Positions 26,901 through 38,900 of a stretch of DNA of 64,000 nucleotides are shown here, one piece after another. Numbering within the stretch: position 1 is the stretch's first letter; each line of letters starts with the position of its first letter. Position numbers and translations under genes: made by a program. Location of the stretch: the NCBI RefSeq assembly GCF_052857255.1, contig NC_135505.1, forward strand, positions 45,896,520 to 45,960,519, read 5' to 3'. Origin of the DNA: Amblyomma americanum. Lineage: Eukaryota; Arthropoda; Arachnida; Ixodida; Ixodidae. The notes beneath the pieces were generated by a model that made no database searches, was not told the origin of the DNA, and was given only the letters and a program-made list of their open reading frames with translations.

Positions 26901-29900
26901 CTCAGATGTAGTAATATAATGAATAAACAGCGCTAAAGGCGAGGACGAAGAGCAAACAAGACGAGAGCTGTCCTGTTTACGCATTGTACGGGATGAAAAA
27001 GGCTGCCATCCGTGTCTTTCACAGGCAGTTATTTTAGATGCCATACAGCGAAGATCAACCGGAAAATCATTGAGGCCAGACATATCACGCGATTAGGAGA
27101 AGAATGTGTCAGTGACCCTTCCTTTGCTTTAAAAGATGATGCGGCCAGATTCCTTGAACAGGGCATGTGTCGGGGGCTGTCATGACATGGTTTTTTTTTT
27201 TTATGATTGTGTGGTTTTGGTTCTGCTTGGCGTGGACATATTCTGTTTTCCTCAGTAAACGCTAGTTGCGAGTCAGCGCTCGTCCTGTTTACTCTTTGTC
27301 CTCTTCGTTAGCGCTGTTTATTCATTATGTCACCGTACCAACAAGCCCAGATGTCTCTTCTATTCCAGAACAAGTCTAGCTCAGTGCATGCAGGACGCAT
27401 AATGCTTGATGCCGTTTGTTTCTCGAGCGATAGCATAACCTATAACAATCATGACGTATTTCTGTCAGGAAAGAGACAAATAATACGGTCAGACATTTAT
27501 GCTCCGTGCACTCAAAAAAGACGCCACTGTCCTGCATAAAGCCAGCAGTAAAATTCCAATAAAGCTGGGTATCAGACAGGGAGACACGACCTCGCCAATG
27601 CTATGCACTGCCAGTTTACAAGAGGTACTCAAAGGCCTGGATTGCGAACAGTTGGCGATAACTTGCGATTAGCTGATAACATTATCTTGCTAAGTCACTC
27701 AGGGGATGAATTGCAAAGCGTGTACAATGGCTTAGAGAGCCAGAGGAGAACGGTGAGTATAAAACTAATGTGCAGGAAATCAGAGTTTTGTTTAACTTAC
27801 TCTTAAGAGAACAGCAGTTTTCGATTTGTAGAGAGAGAGAGAGACTCTTTAATGAAGAAACAGAGAATTTAGCCGGCGTTTCAATATCGCTGGCATGCTA
27901 CTCTGCGTAGGGAGGGGAATTTGGGAGATAAAGACTGAAGGAGAGCAGCGTGGAAGAGGTGGAAAAAAAAACGAAGATAAAATGCAGCCATGAAATGGGT
28001 ACTAAGGATGCAGTGGCGAGTATTGATGTAACCTATGGAATGATGGAGTGCATAGTCCGACGAATGGGCTGACGAAGTTCCCTGCAAGAAGAATGCATGA
28101 AGGTAACCTGCAAGTGAATTTAGAGCTTATCGAGATGTCCAATGTCTTTTAAATATGTAAAAAGAAAGTTCATTGCAAGTCTCTGTTGCCTGAAGCAGGC
28201 TAAGGGGCCTAAAACTTTGTCCATTGTTAGGGGCACTGGGCAGAGCCTCTGCATGCAATGTTCATAGTACGCACACTCGTTAGCATACGCAGGGCACTCA
28301 AGCAGGATATGTTCCACAGTTTCTATCGAAGCACAGTTGTCACAATGCGGACTGTTCATTTGTCCAAAACGGTATCGCAGGCCGTTTGTATATGCAGCAT
28401 TCAGACGAAGTCGGTGATAAAGTGTTTCGAGTTGTCGAGGAATTCTGGGTGAGAATCTTGATCTAAGATGTGGGTCGATGGAGTGAAGAAATTGGTACTG
28501 ATGTGTTGGCAAACTCCAAAGCCGATACGTTTCTTCGTACGCAAAACTTTTAGCCATTTGGGACGCATTTGTAGCAAGGTGCTGCAAGTGGTAAGGGAGT
28601 ATGTCTACTTGGGGCAGGTAGTGACTGCCGATCCGGATCACGTGGGTGAAGCGCATTTGCCATGTGCTCTCATATCACGAATGCCAGTTTACCAATATCT
28701 CGCACGAGAAAAGTATATAATAGTTGTATCTTACCGGTCTTCACCCATGGGGCAGAAACGTGGGGGCTGACGAAATGGATTCAAATTAAACTGAGGACAA
28801 CGCAGTGCTGATGATGGTGATGACACCTTATGTAAACACGTTTAACCGCACTGCATGACGTCATTATTTGATTTTAGGTAATAGGCACTTTGGATTTTAG
28901 CAAAGCAGGAAATGAAAGGTTATTATTATTATTAAGATCAATAGATCGGCAGATCGATTCCAGCGAGTACCTTGAACAGGGATAAAATAAAAGTGCAAAA
29001 AGGTTCCTAAGAGGAGATTGGATACATTTTAACTATTAGCTATGTGCGAAGTGCCACCGCCACAGTCAAAAACGAATTGATAATAAGACAGCACTTAAGT
29101 GCATGTCATACTCCAGAGTCTTACTGGCAGCAGAGAAACTAGCACGCAGCACATCTGTGCCCTTTGTGTGTTTTATAATTTGCTTTGACACCCTTCCGTT
29201 GCAGGCGATGACGGTTTAGAAGCTGCACGATCTGCAACAGTCACCTCCAGTGAGCGGGCAGTTGCTCGTTCCGTAGTAGTATGGAGAAGACAACTTCCAG
29301 GCGCAGGCTTCATCTCCCTGCGCGTGTCCACACCCGCTAATACGTTGCGAAGGATACCAATCATTTGTGCATGCTCCGGGTTGGACTCTGAAGCGTCGAC
29401 TGGCGGCCTCAGTGGATCTGGTACCCGTTGCTGTGGCTCATGTACGCAGTGCTTTGTTCGCACCACTAATGACGAGTAGACAGGGAAGTTATTTTTATAT
29501 ATATTCAAATTGTTTACGTGTTTGAGCAGTGAAATAGGCGGTGCAGAGAAAAGACCAAAGGATGGAGGACTACAACGAACAGAGGAGTCAGACAGACTTG
29601 AATAGTGTTCTCTCGGCCCTCAGTTTCTTGCTTTCTTTCTCCAAACAGCACGACTTTTTCTTGCGCGCTGTCGAAATGCGTGTTCTGAAGAATTTTTCCT
29701 TTGCACTTATTTACTTTGACCACCCGAAGCTCAGTGATTATGAAAGGTGTCCCGCGCGAGCATCTGGCGTTTAAGCCGCGTCCTCTTCAACAGGCCGATG
29801 TTCAGAGTCGGGAGGGACACCCTCACGGAACGCCAGCACGGAGGGATGATAGTTGGGCAGGAGTCGCCTGGAGAAACCACAGCTATAGATAACAGCCGGC

Positions 29901-32900
29901 GTCGGCGGGCTCCCGAAGAGGGGGCTAACTGGTCCTCCGCCCGGGCCGCTCTACGTGGCGGCGTACGCTGCAGGTGTACTTCGTGGTTTCTTTGTAGTAC
30001 TGCGCTTCGTAGTACCGCGCAGGCAGAGAGGCCTGCCCGGTGCTCGTCACGAGGGGGAGGGGAGTTGTGTCCCCCTGACTCTCCTCCGTGCCTTGCCAGC
30101 CGTCGGCTAACAAGGTGCCTTTCAGTGCCAAGGCATACGAGGTGAAACACCGCGGAAACGGCGTCGTGAACTTTCTAGAGTCGGCACAGCGAAGAAGACA
30201 CGCAGAATGCTTATTTCCACAACATGTGCACATATGTGTTGCTAAAATCGCTCAAACCATTCCCGCCAGAGAAAGGATGTTTTGATTACTTTTGCGTGAT
30301 TTTTTCACAGTAGGCTTATATACCGGTTTTTTTCAGATCACATTCCCATCATGTTCACAGAAAGAGTGCAAGCAGCAGACTCCATGCATGTGCATTGCAA
30401 CGGTCCTTTACGTTCGACCACGTAGCAGCCTACAGGGCGTACTTACACTATTTTTGCGGCCGTTTATTGAAGTCTGCAACTCTTCCCGCGTTGCACTGAC
30501 CAGCGCAATAGATTTAACAAAAGTCACTGAGCGCATGGCACCAGATGCAGAAGTAAATTTAGAACAGAATATAACATGTCTGAACATATTCATTTCACTG
30601 CTCCACTTACTAAATAGGCACTTGATAACCAGTACACGGCCTCGCACCACGTAAAGGTAGCTAGCGGTACGTGGCCCACTCGCGAACGATTCACGCAGCG
30701 CATATCATATGTAGCACCGCCGCTGCAAGGCTCACGTGTAGAACGCCTTCACGAGCAGGGAAGCTACCAAAAATTCCAAACTTCCCGGCCAAAACTTCCC
30801 AGTTGCTCGTATGCCTTTCAGTGCGATTACCGCACAGCACTGCTCCACCCCCTTCACCACGAGGAGCGCGTGACGCCATCGAGTCTAGCGTAATTTTGTG
30901 AGCGGAAGCGAAGAATGCCACTCAGCTGTTGGCGGCGTTTACCGGCGAGGAGGAAACAAACGCGCCTACGAACAAAGCAGCTGATAAGGGTTAAAGCAAT
31001 CATGTCCTTCCACTCCAAAGAAGAGAGGTTTGGCGATAAATCAGTCTTCGCGGCGCTTGCAACTTTTCTTTGGGACCGCCTTCTTGGCCAGAACAGGCTT
31101 GAAAGCAGCAAAAAGATTGTGGTAGCTGTCGCTCGGCTGAACTTCCGATGCTCTTAGCGTTTTAATGTGCTTTGCATGAAATTGGGTACGAAGCGAATTC
31201 GCACCTTTTTCCACGAGTGTGCTGCACCTAGCAGTGATTTCCTTAATTCAGGAAAATTTGGTTTGGTTTGGTTTATGTAGGTTTAACGTCTCAAAGCGAC
31301 TCAGACTATAAGGGACGCCGTAGTGATGGGCTCCGGAAATTTCTACCCCCTGGGGTTCTTTAACGTGCACTGATATCGCACAGTACACGGGCCTCTAGAA
31401 TTTCGCCTCAATCGAAATTCGACCGCCGCGGCCGGGATCGAACCCGTGTCTTTCGGGTCAGTAGCCGAGTACCATAGCCAGTGAGCCACCGCGGCGGCTT
31501 CAGGAAAATTTAATATCCGTAATGGCGCAGATGTGAACGTTTTTATGCCATCGAGCGAACGTTATAAATTAAAGAACGGGTGTTGGGAGATTATACGGCT
31601 GCAGAGTTCCAGGGTTGGATGCTGTTACCCTGCTTCTACACCAAACGGAACTAGAGCATTCATTAGAGCCTGTCCAGGACAAATTATAGGAAGCAGCGGT
31701 CAAAGCAGCCCGATGCCAGCCAAATGGAGCACGGACACCCAGAGTGAATTTTCATTTGCGATTTCACTATTATGACAGAAATGGTGCGCTCGGTAGCACG
31801 TGCTCCTCCCTTTTCGCAGAGGAACATTTTAACACCCTTATATACTTCCTGAAATACTACCATATGAACGTGCTTCCAGGATACCTCGGGAGGACTTCGA
31901 CAATTCCTGGCATTCAGATGTTGAAATTTTACCCATTCCGGCCTTGTGCATCAGATTTTGCGCCCGCCTGTAAGAACTCAGCCGCACGTATTCTGCGTTC
32001 GAGAACTAACTGTATGGCTTCCTTCAGTCCAATATAAAATTTAAGGGACAACTGTTGCTTTTCAATCCATATATTTGGTGGCGTCCATGCGGATTAGTGC
32101 TGTTGTTTTTCATAGCCCAGCTGAATCCAAGAAATCTGACGGTAGAGTAGTATTGCTTTTTCTTTTAGCCAGTGCTAATGATTTTCTTTTGCTTTGAAAA
32201 ACAGCTTTTTTTTTGCGGTTTCAGCAGCAAAAGTAATTTTTTGTTGCAGCTTGCACAGCGCTCATCTCCAGCAGTAAAAATCAAGATACAAATGTATATT
32301 GTTATTTATATTTTCATTCCATATCCTCATCTAAAAAAATGAACTCGCTAAATCTTAGCAGAATTTTTTTATGTATACATCCAGTATACAAGGAAAACAA
32401 TGCGTGGAATTAACGCAGAAAATAGGGCCATAAGTCGATTAGCATCTGGATACGTAAGCACAGTTAGACTCTACCGCCCGATGTGGAAGTTCTAGAGAAG
32501 CTTTTAGCATTCCAGATACCGGTAAGGGCGCCGTCATTTCGCGCACTGTGTGCCGTATAAAAACAACGTTTTTATTAATCAGCGAGCCCAAAGCCGCTCC
32601 CAAGATTAAGAAGGAGGAGGGGTAGGCACATTAGAAGTTGCACGTGATAAACACAGGTGATAGAACACGAATCGGAACACGACATCGTAGATGTGCAGTC
32701 AACCTTGACAGTAAAAAAAAGGGATTCATCTTGTATAATGGTAGCATAACCGCGGTCTAGTTCCGCTCTGACAGCTCGTAGCTAGAGAGATTTTGAAAAG
32801 ACTTGTTCTCGGTTAGTATTTGTATACACATTTCTCGCACCTAAACATACGAAATATAATATGGGACTCCGCATGCAATCATCTCGTTCAATCACTGTTT

Positions 32901-35900
32901 TGGAATGAAGAAGATTGCGACAACTCCAGACGAAGATACGTGCGCTTCTCGAGTGTCGTCTCCTCCGTATTTCGAATAAAAATGTAAAATTCCTTGAGCA
33001 GGCAGTGAAGGATGTCACGACCCCGGGCTAATTTTTCAACGCCAGCCATTATGTGCGAGTGCGACCTTGCTCAAGCGCACTCAAGTGTGTGCCTGATGCT
33101 ATGAATTTAAATTTAGAACAATATCTTCCTTTGATAAAACAATCAATTTACCGGATGAAAGCTGAAACTCTTCTCGATTTATCTGTATTAAAAGACTTTT
33201 CACTCAAGTCGAAGCGGAACATTGGCTAAAAGTAATTTCTAATAAGGATTTCTTTCCCGTGCGCGCTGAAATTTTCGGTCGTCCGTTCTGCCGTGTGATG
33301 AGATAGCGACTTCGTTGACAATAAAATGATCAATACACTCAACACGACAGTGATATTTTGAATGCGGTTAACGACTGCTATCTCTCCGAATTTTCAATAC
33401 AGCCAAAGTAACTTCAGACTACAACAAAATTTGCACTGCTCTCTGGAACACATCAGCAATCTTTTGAAGCAGAATAGTACGCAGGAAAAGAAACACCGCA
33501 GTCACCTTTCAGTGTTCGAATCTCTGTCAGTAGTTAGTGTCATCCCTGACTACTTGGTCCATTTCTAGCTTTCGTACACACTGTTCTCAAATAGTCGCAC
33601 TTAATGAGCTACTTTCGGTGTTGTGTAATTGACGTCCAGAATACCACACGGTTCTGGTGTCTGTCCATTGCTTCTCTATTTTCATTAATGAGTTTCCTCG
33701 CCACATTTCCCGTGCATTGCCTTCCCATGCTAAAGACTGTGTTCTATATTACATTTATTCCGTCGATGAACATTTTGAGCTTCAAGAATCGTTTCTATAA
33801 TGCAGTTCTGCTTTCCGTCCGTTGTTTCTCTATTTTCATAAATGACTTTCCTCGCAACATTTCCCGTGCATTGCATTCCCATGCTAAACACTGCGTTCTA
33901 TATGGCATTTACTCCCTCGATGAACATTTTGAGCTTCAAAAATCGTTTCTAGAATGGTGTTCTGGTTTCGGTCCATTGCTTTTCTATTTTCATAAATGGC
34001 TTTCCTCGCAACATTTGCCGTGCGTTGCGTTCCCATGCTAAAGACTGCGTTTTATATGACATTTACTCCCTCGATAAACATTTTGAGTTTCAAAAATCGT
34101 TTCTAGAATGGAGTTCTGGTTTCGGTCCATTGCTTTTCTATTTTCATAAATGGCTTTCCTCGCAACATTTGCCGTGCGTTGCGTTCCCATGCTAAAGACT
34201 GCGTTTTATATGACATTTACTCCCTCGATAAACATTTTGAGCTTCAAAAATCGTTTCTAGAATGGAGTTCTGGTTTCGGTCCATTGCTTTTCTATTTTCA
34301 TAAATGACTTTCCTCGCAACATTTGCCGTGCGTTGCGTTCCCATGCTAAAGACTGCGTTTTATATGACATTTACTCCCTCGATAAACATTTTGAGCTTCA
34401 AAAATCGTTTCTAGAATGGAGTTCTGGTTTCGGTCCATTGCTTCTCTATTTTCATAAATGACTTTCCTCGCAACATTTGCCGTGCGTTGCGTTCCCATGC
34501 TAAAGACTGCGTTTTATATGACATTTACTCCCTCGATAAACATTTTGAGCTTCAAAAATCGTTTCTAGAATGGAGTTCTGGTTTCGGTCCATTGCTTTTC
34601 TATTTTCATAAATGACATTCCTCGCAACATTTGCCGTGCGTTGCGTTCCCATGCTAAAGACTGCGTTTTATATGACATTTACTCCCTCGATAAACATTTT
34701 GAGTTTCAAAAATCGTTTCTAGAATGGAGTTCTGGTTTCGGTCCATTGCTTTTCTATTTTCATAAATGACTTTCCTCGCAACATTTGCCGTGCGTTGCGT
34801 TCCCATGCTAAAGACTGCGTTTTATATGACATTTACTCCCTCGATAAACATTTTGAGCTTCAAAAATCGTTTCTAGAATGGAGTTCTGGTTTCGGTCCAT
34901 TGCTTTTCTATTTTCATAAATAACATTCCTCGCAACATTTGCCGTGCGTTGCGTTCCCATGCTAAAGACTGCGTTTTATATGACATTTACTCCCTCGATA
35001 AACATTTTGAGCTTCAAAAATCGTTTCTAGAATGGTGTTCTGGTTTCGGTCCATTGCTTTTCTATTTTCATAAATGACTTTCCTCGCAACATTTGCCTTG
35101 CGTTGCGTTCCCATGCTAAAGACTGCGTTTTATATGACATTTACTCCCTCGATAAACATTTTGAGCTTCAAAAATCGTTTCTAGTATGGAGTTCTGGTTT
35201 CGGTCCATTGCTTTTCTATTTTCATAAATGACTTTCCTCGCAACATTTGCCGTGCGTTGCGTTCCCATGCTAAAGACTGCGTTTTATATGACATTTACTC
35301 CCTCAATAAACATTTTTAGCTTCAAAAATCGTTTCTAGTATGGAGTTCTGGTTTCGGTCCATTGCTTTTCTATTTTCATAAATGACTTTCCTCGCAAGAT
35401 TTGCCGTGCGTTGCGTTACCATGCTAAAGACTGCGTTTTATATGACATTTACTCCCTCGATAAACATTTTGAGCTTCAAAAATCGTTTCTAGTATGGAGT
35501 TCTGGTTTCGGTCCATTGCTTTTCTATTTTCATAAATGACTTTCCTCGCAACATTTGCCGTGCGTTGCGTTCCCATGCTAAAGACTGCGTTTTATATGAC
35601 ATTTACTCCCTCGATAAACATTTTGAGCTTCAAAAATCGTTTCTAGTAAGGAGTTCTTGTTTCGGTCCATTGCTTTTCTATTTTCATAAATGACTTTCCT
35701 CGCAACATTTGCCGTGCGTTGCGTTCCCATGCTAAAGACTGCGTTTTATATGACATTTACTCCCTCGATAAACATTTTTAGCTTCAAAAATCGTTTCTAG
35801 AATGGTGTTCTGGTTTCGGTCCATTGCTTTTCTATTTTCATAAATGACATTCCTCGCAACATTTGCCGTGCGTTGCGTTCCCATGCTAAAGACTGCGTTT

Positions 35901-38900
35901 TATATGACATTTACACCCTCGATAAACATTTTGAGCTTCAAAAATCGTATCTAATATGGAGTTCTGGTTTCGGTCCATTGCTTTTCTATTTTCATAAATG
36001 ACTTTCCTCGCAACATTTGCCGTGCGTTGCGTTCCCATGCTAAAGACTGCGTTTTATATGACATTTACTCCCTCGATAAACATTTTGAGCTTCAAAAATC
36101 GTTTCTAGAATGGAGTTCTGGTTTCGGTCCATTGCTTTTCTATTTTCATAAATGACTTTCCTCGCAACATTTGCCGTGCGTTGCGTTCCCATGCTAAAGA
36201 CTGCGTTTTATATGACATTTACTCCCTCGATAAACATTTTGAGCTTCAAAAATCGTTTCTAGAATGGAGTTCTGGTTTCGGTCCATTGCTTTTCTATTTT
36301 CATAAATGACTTTCCTCGCAACATTTGCCGTGCGTTGCGTTCCCATGCTAAAGACTGCGTTTTATATGACATTTATTCCCTCGATGAACATTTTGAGCTT
36401 CAAAAATCGTTTCTGGAATGGAGTTCTGGTTTCGGTCCATTGCTTTTCTATTTTCATAAATGACTTTCCTCGCAACATTTGCCGTGCGTTGCGTTCCCAT
36501 GCTAAAGACTGCGTTTTATATGACATTTACTCCCTCGATAAACATTTTGAGCTTCAAAAATCGTTTCTAGAATGGAGTTCTGGTTTCGGTCCATTGCTTT
36601 TCTATTTTCATAAATGACATTCCTCGCAACATTTGCCGTGCGTTGCGTTCCCATGCTAAAGACTGCGTTTTATATGACATTTACTCCCTCGATAAACATT
36701 TTGAGCTTCAAAAATCGTTTCTAGTATGGAGTTCTGGTTTCGGTCCATTGCTTTTCTATTTTCATAAATGACTTTCCTCGCAACATTTGCCGTGCGTTGC
36801 GTTCCCATGCTAAAGACTGCGTTTTATATGACATTTACTCCCTCGATAAACATTTTGAGCTTCAAAAATCGTTTCTAGTATGGAGTTCTGGTTTCGGTCC
36901 ATTGCTTTTCTATTTTCATAAATGACTTTCCTCGCAACATTTGCCGTGCGTTGCGTTCCCATGCTAAAGACTGCGTTTTATATGACATTTACTCCCTCGA
37001 TAAACATTTTTAGCTTCAAAAATCGTTTCTAGTATGGAGTTCTGGTTTCGGTCCATTGCTTTTCTATTTTCATAAATGACTTTCCTCGCAACATTTGCCG
37101 TGCGTTGCGTTATCATGCTAAAGACTGCGTTTTATATGACATTTACTCCCTCGATAAACATTTTGAGCTTCAAAAATCGTTTCTAGTATGGAGTTCTGGT
37201 TTCGGTCCATTGCTTTTCTATTTTCATAAATGACTTTCCTCGCAAGATTTGCCGTGCGTTGCGTTACCATGCTAAAGACTGCGTTTTATATGACATTTAC
37301 TCCCTCGATAAACATTTTGAGCTTCAAAAATCGTTTCTAGTATGGAGTTCTGGTTTCGGTCCATTGCTTTTCTATTTTCATAAATGACTTTCCTCGCAAC
37401 ATTTGCCGTGCGTTGCGTTCCCATGCTAAAGACTGCGTTTTATATGACATTTACTCCCTCGATAAACATTTTGAGCTTCAAAAATCGTTTCTAGTATGGA
37501 GTTCTGGTTTCGGTCCATTGCTTTTCTATTTTCATAAATGACTTTCCTCGCAACATTTGCCGTGCGTTGCGTTCCCATGCTAAAGACTGCGTTTTATATG
37601 ACATTTACTCCCTCGATAAACATTTTTAGCTTCAAAAATCGTTTCTAGTATGGAGTTCTGGTTTCGGTCCATTGCTTTTCTATTTTCATAAATGACTTTC
37701 CTCGCAACATTTGCCGTGCGTTGCGTTACCATGCTAAAGACTGCGTTTTATATGACATTTACTCCCTCGATAAACATTTTGAGCTTCAAAAATCGTTTCT
37801 AGTATGGAGTTCTGGTTTCGGTCCATTGCTTTTCTATTTTCATAAATGACTCCTCGCAACATTTGCCGTGCGTTGCGTTCCCATGCTAAAGACTGCGTTT
37901 TATATGACATTTACTCCCTCGATAAACATTTTGAGCTTCAAAAATCGTTTCTAGTATGGAGTTCTGGTTTCGGTCCATTGCTTTTCTATTTTCATAAATG
38001 ACTTTCCTCGCAACATTTGCCGTGCGTTGCGTTCCCATGCTAAAGACTGCGTTTTATATGACATTTACTCCCTCAATAAACATTTTTAGCTTCAAAAATC
38101 GTTTCTAGTATGGAGTTCTGGTTTCGGTCCATTGCTTTTCTATTTTCATAAATGACTTTCCTCGCAAGATTTGTCGTGCGTTGCGTTACCATGCTAAAGA
38201 CTGCGTTTTATATGACATTTACTCCCTCGATAAACATTTTGAGCTTCAAAAATCGTTTCTAGTATGGAGTTCTGGTTTCGGTCCATTGCTTTTCTATTTT
38301 CATAAATGACTTTCCTCGCAACATTTGCCGTGCGTTGCGTTCCCATGCTAAAGACTGCGTTTTATATGACATTTACTCCCTCGATAAACATTTTGAGCTT
38401 CAAAAATCGTTTCTAGTAAGGAGTTCTTGTTTCGGTCCATTGCTTTTCTATTTTCATAAATGACTTTCCTCGCAACATTTGCCGTGCGTTGCGTTCCCAT
38501 GCTAAAGACTGCGTTTTATATGACATTTACTCCCTCGATAAACATTTTTAGCTTCAAAAATCGTTTCTAGAATGGTGTTCTGGTTTCGGTCCATTGCTTT
38601 TCTATTTTCATAAATGACATTCCTCGCAACATTTGCCGTGCGTTGCGTTCCCATGCTAAAGACTGCGTTTTATATGACATTTACTCCCTCGATAAACATT
38701 TTGAGCTTCAAAAATCGTATCTAGTATGGAGTTCTGGTTTCGGTCCATTGCTTTTCTATTTTCATAAATGACTTTCCTCGCAACATTTGCCGTGCGTTGC
38801 GTTCCCATGCTAAAGACTGCGTTTTATATGACATTTACTCCCTCGATAAACATTTTGAGCTTCAAAAATCGTTTCTAGAATGGAGTTCTGGTTTCGATCC

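Noticed and set aside
29173..29508. Additional middle exon of the MADF-BESS gene
   Set aside because: An acceptor-like site exists, but its phase does not follow exon 2, and exons 2 and 3 already join in phase. Kept only as an unassigned open frame.
29731..30150. Gene in the GC-rich patch (132 and 139 aa frames on opposite strands)
   Set aside because: Overlapping frames on both strands reflect low stop-codon frequency in GC-rich DNA. No domain or splice context was recognised.
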